From contig NZ_QEKW01000011.1 in the NCBI RefSeq assembly GCF_003096675.1, positions 91,904-155,903 on the forward strand: DNA of 64,000 nucleotides, in the 5' to 3' direction. A model generated the notes under the pieces. The model searched no databases. It was given only the letters and a program-made list of their open reading frames with translations, and had not been told where the DNA came from. Below, piece after piece: positions 9,307-18,638 of the stretch (position 1 is the first letter of the stretch; every line of letters begins with the position of its first letter). Position numbers and translations under genes: made by a program. This DNA is from Actinomycetospora cinnamomea (GTDB lineage: Bacteria > Actinomycetota > Actinomycetes > Mycobacteriales > Pseudonocardiaceae).

Positions 9307-10281
9307 TCAGGCCACGCCCTCCGGCGAGGCGCCGCTGACCTGGACACCGTCGGCGGTGATGCGCTCGATCTCGGCGAGGTCGTCGGCCGAGAGCGGCACG
9401 TCCACCGCCGCGAGCGACCGCTCGATGTTCCGGTCCGAGCGTGCGCCGACGATCGCGACGTCGATGCCGTCCTGCGCCAGCACCCACGCGATCGCGAGCT
9501 GCGAGACCTCGCAGCCCTTGTCGGCGGCGAACGACTTCAGCCGCTCCACGACCTCGAGGTTCCTCCGGAACTTCTCGCCCTGGAACGCCGAGGCCTGCGA
9601 GCGCCAGTCGGAGTCCTCGAACGTGGTGTCCTCGGTCATGGTCCCGGTCAGCAGGCCCGAGCCGAGCGGGCTGTAGACCAGCGTCCCGATGTCGTGCTCG
9701 CGCACGTAGGGCAGGACCCCGTCCTCGATGTGCCGACGGAAGAGGTGGTACGGCGGCTGCAAGGTCTCGACGGGACGTCGGCGGTCGAACGCGGCCATCT
9801 GGTCCTGGTCGAAGTTGGAGACGCCGACGTGGCGGATCTTGCCCTCGTCGACCATCTCCTGCAGGTAGCCGGCGGTGTCCTCGAACGGCGTGTCCGTGTC
9901 CGGCCAGTGGATCTGGTAGAGGTCGATGTGGTCGATCTTCATCGCCTTCAGCGACGACTCGACGCCCTTGCGCAGCCACTCGCGGCTCGAGTCGCGCGGA
10001 CGTTCGCCGCCCGGATTGATGCCGCCCTTGGTGGCGATGACGACGGAGTCGCGGTCGCGGTCGAGCTCGCCGCGCAGCGCGTTCGCGAGGACCTCCTCGG
10101 CCTGGCCGAACCCGTAGGCCTGGGCGGTGTCGAAGAAGTTGACGCCCAGGTCCAACGCGTGCCGGATCGCCCGCTGCGCCTGGTCGGCGTCGTACGAGCC
10201 CCACTCGCCCGAGACCTGCCACGTGCCGAACGCGATCCGCGACACCTGCAGTTCGGTCCTGCCCAGCCTGGTGCTCTCCAT
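9307..10281 (-). CDS. Aldo/keto reductase
   Basis: A 324-residue (beta/alpha)8-barrel NADPH-dependent oxidoreductase. The catalytic tetrad is complete: Asp51 and Tyr56 (FDTAQAYG), Lys85 (VIATKGG) and His125 (LYQIHWPD). The C-terminal NADP-binding signature IVGARSDRNIERSL is present. The family reduces aldehydes and ketones; the close pattern is that of bacterial YghZ/general-stress-like reductases, and the substrate is unknown. It is followed by a CBS-domain gene on the same strand but separated by the CBS gene's own reading direction order, so they are probably independent units. Confidence 0.85.
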   Translation of the reverse strand: MESTRLGRTELQVSRIAFGTWQVSGEWGSYDADQAQRAIRHALDLGVNFFDTAQAYGFGQAEEVLANALRGELDRDRDSVVIATKGGINPGGERPRDSSREWLRKGVESSLKAMKIDHIDLYQIHWPDTDTPFEDTAGYLQEMVDEGKIRHVGVSNFDQDQMAAFDRRRPVETLQPPYHLFRRHIEDGVLPYVREHDIGTLVYSPLGSGLLTGTMTEDTTFEDSDWRSQASAFQGEKFRRNLEVVERLKSFAADKGCEVSQLAIAWVLAQDGIDVAIVGARSDRNIERSLAAVDVPLSADDLAEIERITADGVQVSGASPEGVA

Positions 10282-10326
10282 ACCGCTCGCGTACCCGCGC
10301 CCCGGAACGGTCGAACGCGACAGGAC

Positions 10327-10755
10327 CTACCCCGAGATGTAGGCCTCGAGCTGGCTGCGGTGCTCCTCGAGCTGGTCGATGCGGCTCTTCACGACGTCGC
10401 CGATGCTGACGATCCCCGTCAGCCTCTCCTCGTCGTCGACCACCGGGACGTGCCGGATACGGCGCTCGGTCATCGTCCGGCTCAGTTCCTGGACGTCGTC
10501 GCTCGCCCGGCAGGTGGCGACGACCGTCGTCATAATCTCCCGGACCGGCGCGGTGAGCAGCGCCGCGCCGCGGTGGTGCAGGTGCCGCACGACGTCGCGC
10601 TCGGAGACGATGCCCGCCAGCCGGTCGCCCTCGCACACGACGGCGGCGCCGACGTTGCGGGCGGCGAGCACCGAGAGCAGCGAGGTGACGGGAGCATCGG
10701 GTTCGACCGTGAGCACGTCGGTCCCCTTGCGGGCGAGCAGGTCCGCGATCCTCAT
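10327..10755 (-). CDS. CBS-domain protein
   Basis: A 142-residue protein made almost wholly of two CBS motifs (a Bateman module): the first covers about residues 8-60 with GDRLAGIVSERDVVRHL, the second about 72-128 with DEERLTGIVSIGDVVKSRI. Such stand-alone modules bind adenine nucleotides and act as energy or redox sensors; in mycobacteria a homologous protein (Hrp1) is hypoxia-induced. The start at 10755 is preceded by GGGGA. It lies between the aldo/keto reductase and an MFS gene, all leftward. Confidence 0.85.
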   Translation of the reverse strand: MRIADLLARKGTDVLTVEPDAPVTSLLSVLAARNVGAAVVCEGDRLAGIVSERDVVRHLHHRGAALLTAPVREIMTTVVATCRASDDVQELSRTMTERRIRHVPVVDDEERLTGIVSIGDVVKSRIDQLEEHRSQLEAYISG

Positions 10756-10832
10756 GGCCGTCCCCTTCGTCGGGTGCGCGACAGCCCGAGGATGGCAGGA
10801 ACCGTCCGTGTTCGACCAGCCCCGAATCGTCG

Positions 10833-12008
10833 TCAACGTCGTCCGTCGGTCCTGCTCACCAGCACCGCGACGCCGAGCAACGGGCCCGCCAGGGCGGCGA
10901 CGAGCACCGGCAGCGCCACCCACACCGAGCCCACGCCGACCACGACGAGCACCGCGATCCCCACCGCCTCCGACCCGAACCCGGCCACCGACGTCACCGT
11001 CGCCCGGGCCTCGCCGGTGACGGCCTCCTGCACGCGGGTCTCGACGACCACGAGCAGCATCCCCAGCACGCCGTAGCCCACGGCGATCGCGACGAACCCG
11101 GGGGCCACGGGCAGCAGCGCGCCGGCGGCGACGGCGAGCGCGGCGCCGGCGAGCAGCACCGCGAGCACCCGGGGCCCGAGCCGCGCGCAGCGACCCGCCA
11201 GCGCCGCACAGCCCGCCTCGGCCACGCCGACGACGGCGAGCAGGACCGCGACCAGCGCCGGGGACGCGCCGCCGTCGGCGGCCACGAGCGGCAGATACTC
11301 GTCGAAGGCGAGCAGCCCGGTGAGCAGGGCGGTGACCACCACCGCGCGCCGCAGCAGCGCGGTCCGGGAGACGTCGGCGACCCCGTCGCGCAGCGTCGCC
11401 CACCAGTCGGCGACCGCCGCCGTGACCCGCCCGGTGGTCCGCGGCGGCCGCTCGCGCGGCGCCTCGGGCAGGGTCAGCGCGAGGGCGCCGCCGGCGAGGG
11501 TGGCGGCGCTGCCGACGAGACCCGGCAGCCCGTACCCGCCGCGCTGCACCAACGGCGCGGCGAGCAGCGTGGCGACGAGGATCGCGAGGAGGTATCCGGA
11601 GCGGGCGCGGCCCATCAGGGTCGCGTAGCGGTCGGTGGCGTCCCAGCGCTCCAGGGCGTCGTAGACCAGGGCCTCGAGGGTGCCCGAGCCCAGCGCGGTG
11701 GCCACGCCCCAGAGCACGAAGCCGACCGCGAAGGCGGCCGTCGAGGGCACGAGGACCCAGAGGGCGAACGCGGCGGCGGTGAGCGCTCCCGACGCGGCGA
11801 GCATCCGGCGGCGGGAGGTGACGTCGGCCCAGGCGCCGGAGGGCACCTCGAGGACGAGCGTCGTCAGCGACCAGAGCCCGAACAGCGCGGAGATCGCCGC
11901 GTCGGACAGGCCGTGGTCGGCGAAGAGCAGCGCGTACAGCGGGTAGAGCGGCACGAACTGGCCGAGCGCCTCGACGGCGACGACCCGGGCCGTGAACCCG
12001 CGCGGCAC
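10833..12008 (-). CDS. MFS transporter
   Basis: A 391-residue membrane protein with about 12 hydrophobic segments. The loop between segments 2 and 3 has the MFS signature form (GAWADVTSRRRMLAASG). It resembles drug/metabolite exporters, but the substrate is unknown. The start is a GTG at 12008; no better in-frame ATG is seen and the upstream 60 bases carry the 46-bp palindromic repeat. It is divergent from the methyltransferase gene. Confidence 0.8.
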   Translation of the reverse strand: MPRGFTARVVAVEALGQFVPLYPLYALLFADHGLSDAAISALFGLWSLTTLVLEVPSGAWADVTSRRRMLAASGALTAAAFALWVLVPSTAAFAVGFVLWGVATALGSGTLEALVYDALERWDATDRYATLMGRARSGYLLAILVATLLAAPLVQRGGYGLPGLVGSAATLAGGALALTLPEAPRERPPRTTGRVTAAVADWWATLRDGVADVSRTALLRRAVVVTALLTGLLAFDEYLPLVAADGGASPALVAVLLAVVGVAEAGCAALAGRCARLGPRVLAVLLAGAALAVAAGALLPVAPGFVAIAVGYGVLGMLLVVVETRVQEAVTGEARATVTSVAGFGSEAVGIAVLVVVGVGSVWVALPVLVAALAGPLLGVAVLVSRTDGRR

Positions 12009-12070
12009 CCGCGCCGTGCGCGGGCGGGGCGATCAATGTCGGCGGAAGAGGTTCTGCACGTCCCCGACTC

Positions 12071-12116
12071 TACGTGCGTGATCTTCTGAGGTATAGCTCA
12101 GAAGATTGCGCACGTA
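12071..12116. repeat. 46-bp palindromic repeat (REP-like), copy 1
   Basis: An inverted repeat with arms TACGTGCG...CGCACGTA and ATCTTCTGAG...CTCAGAAGAT around GTATAG. It matches the copy at 25404-25449 almost base for base and both are followed by GGAG. It lies between the divergent MFS and methyltransferase starts, so it could also act as an operator or supply the GGAG ribosome site of the methyltransferase. Confidence 0.85.
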
Positions 12117-12130
12117 GGAGAGTGGCGGGC

Positions 12131-12775
12131 ATGAGCGAGCAGCCGCCGACCCCGACCGGCGACAACCCCTACCTGCAACGCGCGTACGGACTCGCTGGGC
12201 CCGAGGACGCCCGCGCGCTCTACGACGAGTGGGCCCGGCGCTACGACGCCGACCTCGCCGACGCCAGCCAGGACTACGTCGCGCCGCGGCTGGCCGCCGA
12301 CACCGTCGTGCGCGTCGCGGGCACCGACGGCACCGTGCTCGACGCCGGCTGCGGGACCGGGCTGGTCGGCGCCGAGTTGGCGCGGCGGGGCGTGGCGGTG
12401 ATCGACGGCGTCGACGTCTCGCCCGGGATGCTCGAGCAGGCCCGCGCCACCGGGGCCTACCGCTCGCTCGAGCCGGCCGACCTGACCCGCCCGCTGGACA
12501 CGCCCACCGACGCCTACGACGTCGTCGTCTGCGTCGGCACGCTCACCCACGGGCACGTCGGCCCGGAGGTGCTGCCGGAGTTCGTGCGCATCACCCGCCC
12601 CGGCGGGCACGTGGTCGCCACCGTGCTGGGCGACGCCTGGGACACCGGCGGGTACCGCGCCGCCGTGGACGACCTCGTGTCGGCCGGACGGGCGGAACTC
12701 GTGTCGGCCGATGCGACGCCCTACCGGGCGGGGGCGGGCGTCGAGGCGCGGATGCTGGTGCTGACCGCCCGCTGA
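12131..12775 (+). CDS. Class I SAM-dependent methyltransferase
   Basis: A 214-residue Rossmann-fold methyltransferase. Motif I is VLDAGCGTGLVGAELA, followed by an acidic motif II (IDGVDVSPGMLEQA) and VVVCVGTLTHGHVGPEVL. The RPGGHVVATV segment is the usual post-motif III. The N-terminal RALYDEWARRYD is typical of small-molecule methyltransferases (Williams-Beuren-like). The acceptor is unknown. The ATG at 12131 was chosen because GGAGAG precedes it and the longer reading would run into the palindromic repeat. It stops 11 bases before the acetoacetate-CoA ligase and may be co-transcribed with it. Confidence 0.8.
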   Translation: MSEQPPTPTGDNPYLQRAYGLAGPEDARALYDEWARRYDADLADASQDYVAPRLAADTVVRVAGTDGTVLDAGCGTGLVGAELARRGVAVIDGVDVSPGMLEQARATGAYRSLEPADLTRPLDTPTDAYDVVVCVGTLTHGHVGPEVLPEFVRITRPGGHVVATVLGDAWDTGGYRAAVDDLVSAGRAELVSADATPYRAGAGVEARMLVLTAR

Positions 12776-12786
12776 AGGATAGAACG

Positions 12787-14814
12787 GTGCCCATGAGCAC
12801 CGGGTCAGACAACGAGGCCACGGCCGACGAGCCCGAGATCCTCTGGCGGCCCGACGAGGCGACGGTCCGGCAGGCGCGGATCACCGCGTTCGCCGAGCGC
12901 GTCGCCCGGGAGCACGGCGTCACCGTCGAGAGCTACGACGACCTCTGGCGCTGGTCGACCAGCGACCTGCCGGCGTTCTGGGGCACGCTCGCCGACCACC
13001 TCGGCGTGCGCTTCCACGACGCGCCGCGCACCGTGCTGGGCGACGAGGGCATGCCCGGGGCGCAGTGGTTCCCGGGCGCCACGCTGAACTACGCCGAGCA
13101 CGCCCTGTGGCCCACCGAGGGCGGGGCGGACGGCGACATCGCGATCGTCGCGGTGCGCGAGGACGGGCGGCGGGTCGCGCGCACCTACGGCGAGCTGCGG
13201 GCCGACGTCGCCCGCGCCCGCGCCGGGCTCGTCGCGCTCGGGGTCGGCCGCGGCGACCGCGTCGTCGCGCTGGCCCCGAACACCGTCGAGACGCTCGTCG
13301 CCTTCCTCGCCGCGGCGTCGCTGGGCGCGACGTGGTCGTCGTGCTCGCCGGACTTCGGCACCCGCGCCGTCGTCGACCGCTTCGCGCAGATCGAGCCGTC
13401 GGTGCTCGTCGCCGTCGACGGCTACCTCTACAACGGCAAGGGCTACGACATCCGCGCCACGGTCGGCGAGCTGCGCGGGCAGCTGCTCACCCTCTCCGCG
13501 GTCGTCGGCGTCGACTACCTGGCCGAGGGCGCGTGGTCCGGGCACGACGACGTCCTGGGCTGGGCGTCGTTCACCGACCACGCCGACGCCGAGCTCGCCG
13601 TCGACCCCGTGCCGTTCGACCACCCGCTGTGGATCCTCTACTCCTCGGGCACCACCGGGCTGCCCAAGGGCATCGTGCACTCGCACGGCGGGATCGTCGT
13701 CGAGCACCTCAAGTCGCTCGCCCTCCAGCACGACCTCGGTCCCGGCGACCGGTTCTTCTGGTTCACCACCACCGGCTGGATGATGTGGAACCTGCTGATC
13801 AGCGGGCTTCTGGTCGGCGCCACAATCGTCGCCTACGACGGCAGCCCCGGTCACCCCGACCTCGACGTGCTCTGGCGCATGGCCGCCGACGAGGGCGTGA
13901 CGCTGTTCGGGACGTCGGCGTCGTTCGTGCAGTCGTGCCTCAAGGCCGGGCTGCGCCCGTGCGACGCGTTCGACCTGTCGGCGATCCGCTCGGTCGGCTC
14001 CACAGGCTCGCCGCTGTCGTCGGAGGGCTTCGACTGGCTCCGCGACGCGATCGGCGGTCAAGGGGAGCACGCCGACAGGATCCAGATCGCGTCCGTTTCC
14101 GGTGGCACCGACGTCTGCGCGGCGTTCGTCGGCGTGGCGCCGACCGTGCCCGTGTGGCGCGGCGAGATCTCGTGCCGGGCGCTCGGCGCGGCGGTCGAGG
14201 CGTTCGACCCGCAGGGCAACCCGATCGTCGACGAGGTCGGCGAGCTCGTCATCACCCGCCCCATGCCCTCGATGCCGGTGATGCTGTGGAACGACCCGGA
14301 CGGCAGCCGGATGCACGAGTCGTACTTCGAGGACTTCCCCGGCATCTGGCGTCACGGCGACTGGCTGCTGGTCACCCCGCGCGGCTCGTGCGTCATCCGC
14401 GGGCGCAGCGACTCGACGCTCAACCGCGGCGGCGTGCGCATGGGTACCGCGGAGTTCTACGAGGTCGTGGAGTCGTTCGACGAGGTGCTCGACTCGCTGG
14501 TCATCGACACCTCCGGGCTCGAGGGCGCCCGCGACGGCGGCGAGCTCCTGTGTTTCGTCGTGCTCGCCGAGGGCGTCGCGTTCGACGACGTCGAGGGGCG
14601 GCTCAAGAAGGCGCTGCGCTCGCAGCTCTCGCCGCGGCACGTGCCCGACCGCTTCCTGGTCGTCGACGACATCCCGCGCACGCTCAACGGCAAGAAGTCC
14701 GAGGTGCCGGTGAAGCGCATCCTGGCCGGCACGCCGGCGGAGAAGGCGGTCAGCAAGGATGCGCTGCGCAACCCCGAGGCCCTCGAGACGGTCGTCGCGC
14801 GGGCCCGTGACTAG
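12787..14814 (+). CDS. Acetoacetate-CoA ligase
   Basis: A 675-residue member of the ANL superfamily, of the usual length for acetoacetyl-CoA synthetase. It begins with the family's N-terminal segment (YDDLWRWSTSDLPAFW and MPGAQWFPGATLNYAEH), has the AMP-binding P-loop YSSGTTGLPKGIVHSHGG, the HGDWLLVTPRG core, RSDSTLNRGGVRMG and a C-terminal catalytic Lys context (RTLNGKKSEVPVKR). It activates acetoacetate with ATP and CoA to acetoacetyl-CoA for ketone-body or leucine use. AAGGA at 12775-12779 sits seven bases before GTG 12787 and 13 before ATG 12793, so the GTG is preferred; the alternative is two codons shorter. Confidence 0.92.
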   Translation: MPMSTGSDNEATADEPEILWRPDEATVRQARITAFAERVAREHGVTVESYDDLWRWSTSDLPAFWGTLADHLGVRFHDAPRTVLGDEGMPGAQWFPGATLNYAEHALWPTEGGADGDIAIVAVREDGRRVARTYGELRADVARARAGLVALGVGRGDRVVALAPNTVETLVAFLAAASLGATWSSCSPDFGTRAVVDRFAQIEPSVLVAVDGYLYNGKGYDIRATVGELRGQLLTLSAVVGVDYLAEGAWSGHDDVLGWASFTDHADAELAVDPVPFDHPLWILYSSGTTGLPKGIVHSHGGIVVEHLKSLALQHDLGPGDRFFWFTTTGWMMWNLLISGLLVGATIVAYDGSPGHPDLDVLWRMAADEGVTLFGTSASFVQSCLKAGLRPCDAFDLSAIRSVGSTGSPLSSEGFDWLRDAIGGQGEHADRIQIASVSGGTDVCAAFVGVAPTVPVWRGEISCRALGAAVEAFDPQGNPIVDEVGELVITRPMPSMPVMLWNDPDGSRMHESYFEDFPGIWRHGDWLLVTPRGSCVIRGRSDSTLNRGGVRMGTAEFYEVVESFDEVLDSLVIDTSGLEGARDGGELLCFVVLAEGVAFDDVEGRLKKALRSQLSPRHVPDRFLVVDDIPRTLNGKKSEVPVKRILAGTPAEKAVSKDALRNPEALETVVARARD

Positions 14815-14864
14815 GGCGGTGCCCCGCAGCGAGCGCCCTGTCGGCGTGCTCCTCTGACTCGGTG

Positions 14865-15563
14865 CTAGGCGTCCGAGGCCGTTCGCGTCTCGGCGGGGAC
14901 GACCTCGGACAGCGTGACCGTGGCGCCGAGCACGGCGCCACGGTCGTCGCGGCGCGACGAGACCAGGACGTCGAAGCAGCGGGGCCGCTCCGGTGCGGGG
15001 CACGGCACCTCGATGCGGGCCGGGGCGGGGAGGTCACCGCGCAGCGCGGCCCGGATCGCGGCGGCGACGGCGGCGCTCTGCGGGTCGGACGCGGCGTCGC
15101 ACAGCCCCAGGTACGACCGGCCGACGCCGGCGCGGGTGGGGTCGCCGCCGTTGGCCAGGCAGAACTCGTGCCAGGCCGGGTTGACCCACACGATGGTCCC
15201 CGCGGTGTCGAGCAGGGCGGTCTCCACAGGGTGGTCCGGCACGACGCGGCGGGTTCCGTTGCCCCGCGGCCCGCCGGGCGTCGCGACGACGGCGTCGTCG
15301 CCCTCCGGCCGCGCGAAGAGGACGTCGCGCGCGGCCCGGACGGCGGCATCGAGCTCGTCCGCCTCCGCCCGCAGGGCGGCGCGGGTCTCCGGGTCGGAGA
15401 GGCCGGCGCGGGCCAGCAGGCGGAGCACCACGCGCTGGACCCGGTCGAGGGAGTGGGTGGTGAGCCGCAGGGCCACCCGCTCGGTCACCGCGATCCGGGC
15501 GGAGCTCAGGGCGGCGCGGGCCGTGTCGGCCGGGATGACCGCGAGGTCGTGGTTGGTGATCAT
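14865..15563 (-). CDS. PAS-domain protein
   Basis: A 232-residue soluble protein. The N-terminal half (residues 10-80) is helical and Arg/Ala-rich (VQRVVLRLLARAGLSDPETRA). The C-terminal half (about 115-225) has a PAS-fold pattern, with ALLDTAGTIVWVNPAWHEFC opening it and RPRCFDVLVSSRRDDRGAVLGATVTLSEV closing. There is no kinase, GGDEF or DNA-binding domain, so it is a stand-alone sensor or partner of an unlinked regulator. The ATG at 15563 was chosen because the family-like sequence starts there. A 16-base palindrome lies about 200 bases upstream. Confidence 0.7.
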   Translation of the reverse strand: MITNHDLAVIPADTARAALSSARIAVTERVALRLTTHSLDRVQRVVLRLLARAGLSDPETRAALRAEADELDAAVRAARDVLFARPEGDDAVVATPGGPRGNGTRRVVPDHPVETALLDTAGTIVWVNPAWHEFCLANGGDPTRAGVGRSYLGLCDAASDPQSAAVAAAIRAALRGDLPAPARIEVPCPAPERPRCFDVLVSSRRDDRGAVLGATVTLSEVVPAETRTASDA

Positions 15564-15970
15564 CGGTCCGCGGCCTTCGAGAGGTCGGCGTCGCCGTGGT
15601 GGTGTGCGGGTCCGGGGCGTGGGGGCGTCATCGGCACCTCTGGTGGGCCGTCGTGTCCGTGGTGGTGGCGTTTTCTCCGATGGTCTGGGCCGTCCGGAGG
15701 AGTGGTGGTTCCCCGACGGCGCGATCACATCTCCGGGAGAGTGCGGCGACTATTCACGGAAATGTTTGCGGGCGCAAACCCAATGCACGCCGCGGCCGAC
15801 CGGATCGATCACGGTGTTCGCCCGGCGGCGCTCGCGGCTCGTCCATCGGCCAGTCTCACGCTCAACGACACCTCGTGGAGCGAGGCGTCACGGCGATGTC
15901 GAGCCAAAGGACGCCAGTCGGGGAATCGTTTTCGCACGACCGGTCGACGCATTCTTCAGTGAATGTGAGT
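15564..15970. other. 407-bp intergenic region
   Basis: This lies upstream of the leftward PAS gene and downstream of the leftward cat operon. It holds a 16-base palindrome (15764-15779) and a small hairpin ACACCTCG-N5-CGAGGCGT (15868-15888, one mismatch) about 83 bases past the CoA-transferase B stop, which may be a weak terminator for the cat operon. The 15700-15800 part is locally AT-richer than its surroundings. No credible open reading frame is seen. Confidence 0.5.
15764..15779. promoter_or_regulatory. Palindromic candidate operator
   Basis: GTTTGCG-GG-CGCAAAC, seven-base perfect arms around two bases, in an AT-richer pocket of the region upstream of the PAS gene. The symmetry and size fit a dimeric repressor site. 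The binding protein is unknown. Confidence 0.5.
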
Positions 15971-16633
15971 TCACGCGGACGTCGCCATCTCGACGAGGTC
16001 ATCGGCGTCGGCGAGGGGCGCATCCGTCTTCTCCCGCACCTCGTCGGGCTCCACGCCGGGCGCCAGCTCGCGCAGGACGAAGCCGCCGGGCGTCACGTCG
16101 ACGACGGCGAGGTCGGTGATCACGCGGGAGACGACGCCGCGGCCGGTCAGGGGCAGCGAGCACGTCTCGACGAGCTTGGCCGCGCCCTTCTTCGTCACGT
16201 GCTCCATGACCACCAGCACGCGGCGGGCGCCGTGCACGAGGTCCATCGCGCCGCCCATGCCCTTGACCATCGCGCCGGGCACCGCCCAGTTGGCGATGTC
16301 GCCGTTGACGGCCACCTGCATCGCGCCGAGGACGGCGATGTCGACCTTGCCGCCGCGGATCATCCCGAACGACAGCGCGGAATCGAAGAACGAGGCGCCC
16401 TCGCGCACGGTCACGGTCTCCTTGCCGGCGTTGATGAGGTCGGGGTCGACCTCGTCCTCGGTCGGGTAGGGACCGACACCGAGCAGCCCGTTCTCCGAGT
16501 GCAGCAGCACGTCGACGCCCTCGGGCAGGTGGTTGGGGATCAGCGTCGGCAGGCCGATGCCGAGGTTGACGTAGGAGCCGTGCGTCAGCTCCCGCGCGGC
16601 GCAGGCGGCCATCTGCTCGCGGGTCAGGGCCAT
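15971..16633 (-). CDS. catJ: 3-oxoadipate (3-oxoacid) CoA-transferase subunit B
   Basis: A 220-residue beta subunit of family I CoA-transferases. The catalytic glutamate motif is [11 protein letters not shown], and [16 protein letters not shown] and [18 protein letters not shown] are typical. With subunit A it moves CoA from succinyl-CoA to 3-oxoadipate, the fifth step of the beta-ketoadipate pathway. It is the last gene of the cat operon, one base behind subunit A, so 3-oxoadipate is a better substrate guess than acetoacetate. The ATG at 16633 is the family start ([14 protein letters not shown]). Confidence 0.88.
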   Translation of the reverse strand: MALTREQMAACAARELTHGSYVNLGIGLPTLIPNHLPEGVDVLLHSENGLLGVGPYPTEDEVDPDLINAGKETVTVREGASFFDSALSFGMIRGGKVDIAVLGAMQVAVNGDIANWAVPGAMVKGMGGAMDLVHGARRVLVVMEHVTKKGAAKLVETCSLPLTGRGVVSRVITDLAVVDVTPGGFVLRELAPGVEPDEVREKTDAPLADADDLVEMATSA

Positions 16634-16634
16634 C

Positions 16635-17441
16635 TCAGGACTCTCCCCCCGAAGAAGGACGCAGTGTGCGCTTCTCGATGTGCTTGGTGGTGACCTGCTC
16701 GCCGGTCAGCTCCACCACGCGGTGGACGAAGATGCCGGGCACGTGGACCTCGTCGGGGTCGATCTCGCCGGGCTCGACGAGCTGTTCGACCTCGGCGATC
16801 GTGGTGCGCCCGGCCATCGCGGCGAGCGGGTTGAAGTTGCGCGCGGAGCGGTGGAACACGAGGTTGCCGTGGCGGTCGCCCCTGGCCGCGCGCACGAGGC
16901 CGAAGTCGCAGACCAGCGAGCGCTCGAGGACGAACGGCACCCGCTGGCTCGTCCCGTCTTCCTGGCGTACCTCGAACTCGCGGACCTCCTTGGGCGGCGA
17001 GGTCACCGCCACCGACCCGTCGGGGTGGTAGCGCCAGGGCATCTCGCCGTCGGCGACCCACGTCCCGACCCCGGCCGGGGTGTAGAAGGCGGGGATGCCC
17101 GAGCCGGCCGCGCGCATCCGTTCGGCCAGCGTGCCCTGCGGGGTCAGCTCGACCTCGAGCTCGCCGGCCAGGTACTGGCGCCCGAACTCCTTGTTCTCGC
17201 CGATGTAGGACGCGACGACGCGGGCGATGCGGTGCTGCTCGAGCAGGATGCCCAGGCCCCAGCCGTCGGTGCCGCAGTTGTTCGACGCGACGTGCAGGTC
17301 GGTCGCCGAGCCGCGCGAGATGGCGTTGATGAGCACGATCGGCACGCCGGACAGCCCGAACCCGCCGACCGCCAGCGAGGCGCCGTCGCCGATGTCGGCG
17401 ACGGCCTCGTCGGCCGAGGCGACGGTCTTGTCGATGGTCAC
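16635..17441 (-). CDS. catI: 3-oxoadipate (3-oxoacid) CoA-transferase subunit A
   Basis: A 268-residue alpha subunit of a family I CoA-transferase, with the glycine-rich opening [31 protein letters not shown] and the [13 protein letters not shown] segment seen in this family. It is about 40 residues longer than the shortest SCOT A subunits because of a central insertion around residues 120-160. GTG 17441 was chosen for its AAGGGGG ribosome site; it overlaps the enol-lactonase stop (GTGA). It forms a heterotetramer with subunit B. Confidence 0.88.
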   Translation of the reverse strand: MTIDKTVASADEAVADIGDGASLAVGGFGLSGVPIVLINAISRGSATDLHVASNNCGTDGWGLGILLEQHRIARVVASYIGENKEFGRQYLAGELEVELTPQGTLAERMRAAGSGIPAFYTPAGVGTWVADGEMPWRYHPDGSVAVTSPPKEVREFEVRQEDGTSQRVPFVLERSLVCDFGLVRAARGDRHGNLVFHRSARNFNPLAAMAGRTTIAEVEQLVEPGEIDPDEVHVPGIFVHRVVELTGEQVTTKHIEKRTLRPSSGGES

Positions 17442-18253
17442 GAAACCCCCTTCGCGTGCTCGCGCAGCAGCGGCGTGACGACGTCGGGTCGCTGGTAGGA
17501 CGCGAGGTGCGCGGCGTCGGTGATGCACTCGAGCCGGGCGCCCGGGATGCCATCGGCGAGGACCTGCTGGTGTTCCGGAGGCGTCGCCGGGTCCTCGACG
17601 CCGGCGACCACGAGCGTCGGCACGCGGATACCGCCGAGCTCATCGACGACGTCCCAGTCCGCGATCGCCTCCGCACAGCCGGCGTAGCCCTCGGCGGGCG
17701 TCGAGGCGATGAGGTCGCGCATGCGGGCGACGGTGTCGGGCTCGGCCTTGGCGTAGTCCTCGGTGAACCAGCGCGCGACGACGGCGTCGGCGACGGCCGC
17801 CACCCCGTCCGCGCGGACCGTCTCGGCCCGCTGCCGGAAGGTCTCGGCGTTGGGGAAGCGCGCCGCGGTGCACAGCATCGCCAGCGTGCTCGCGCGCTCC
17901 GGAGCGTGCAGGCCGATCCACTGCACGATCGCGCCGCCCAACGACACGCCGGCGAACGAGGCGCGATCGACGCCGACCTCGTCGAGGGTCTCGAGGACGT
18001 CGCGGGCGAGGTCCTCGATGCGGTAGGGCCCGTCGGGCACCGGCGAGCCGCCGTGGCCGCGCGTGTCGATGGTGATCACGCGGAACTCGTCGGCGAGCTC
18101 GCGGCGCTGTGGCGCCCACATGTCCACCGTGCTGCCCAGCGAGCACAGCAGGACCAGGGCGGGCGCGTCGTCGGGACCCTCGATGACGTGGTGGAGCTTC
18201 ACGGCCCCACCGTGCCCCGTCACCGCACCCGGTGAACCGTCGCTTCCGCCCAT
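17438..18253 (-). CDS. catD: 3-oxoadipate enol-lactonase
   Basis: A 271-residue alpha/beta hydrolase. The oxyanion segment LLCSLGSTVDMW, the nucleophile elbow GVSLGG and the late DAAHLAS histidine are visible, as is VVAGVEDPATPPEH carrying the acid. It hydrolyses 3-oxoadipate enol-lactone to 3-oxoadipate. The start ATG at 18253 shares a base with the catC stop (TGATG). A GTG about 33 bases further in is an alternative that trims a Gly/Ser leader. There is no fused carboxymuconolactone decarboxylase domain, as expected in a catechol rather than protocatechuate branch. Confidence 0.88.
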   Translation of the reverse strand: MGGSDGSPGAVTGHGGAVKLHHVIEGPDDAPALVLLCSLGSTVDMWAPQRRELADEFRVITIDTRGHGGSPVPDGPYRIEDLARDVLETLDEVGVDRASFAGVSLGGAIVQWIGLHAPERASTLAMLCTAARFPNAETFRQRAETVRADGVAAVADAVVARWFTEDYAKAEPDTVARMRDLIASTPAEGYAGCAEAIADWDVVDELGGIRVPTLVVAGVEDPATPPEHQQVLADGIPGARLECITDAAHLASYQRPDVVTPLLREHAKGVS

Positions 18254-18534
18254 CAGGAGTCCAGCTTCGAGGGATGGCGGGTCAGGGCCGTCACCTCGAC
18301 GTCCATGTAGGGGAAGAGCGGGAGGCTGGTGAGCAGCTCGTGGAGCTCGTCGGCGGAGTCGACGTCGAAGCGGCTGACATTGGCGTAGCGCCCGACCACC
18401 CGCCACAGCTCGGGCCACTTGCCGGCGCGCTGGATCTCGTGCGCGCGGGCCTTCTCCCGCGCGCGGAGGTCGTCGGCGGTGGCCTGCGGCATGTCGTGGG
18501 GGAGGCGGACGTCCATGCGGACGAGAAACTGCAC
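18253..18534 (-). CDS. catC: Muconolactone delta-isomerase
   Basis: A 93-residue protein, the normal size for muconolactone isomerase. It shows FLVRMDVRLPHDMP at the start and GRYANVSRFDVDSADELHELL and LPLFPYMDVEVTAL later, which are family hallmarks. It converts (+)-muconolactone to 3-oxoadipate enol-lactone. It is coupled to catD by a TGATG overlap. Upstream, a copy of the 51-bp dispersed repeat fills much of the 104-base gap from catB. Confidence 0.92.
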   Translation of the reverse strand: MQFLVRMDVRLPHDMPQATADDLRAREKARAHEIQRAGKWPELWRVVGRYANVSRFDVDSADELHELLTSLPLFPYMDVEVTALTRHPSKLDS

Positions 18535-18566
18535 CTGGTGCTCCGAGTGGTCGAGTCGAGGCGGAT

Positions 18567-18617
18567 CGAGCGTGTGGTGTTACGGACGCTCAACGTCAGC
18601 GGTGGCCCACCGCTGAC
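18567..18617 (+). repeat. 51-bp dispersed repeat, copy 2
   Basis: This is the most symmetrical copy: its right end GTCAGCGGTGG-C-CCACCGCTGAC (18595-18617) is a perfect 23-base palindrome. It sits inside the cat operon, 21 bases after the catB stop and 32 bases before catC. It is opposite in direction to the genes. Confidence 0.8.
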
Positions 18618-18638
18618 AGGAGCACTGGCCCGTCCGGT

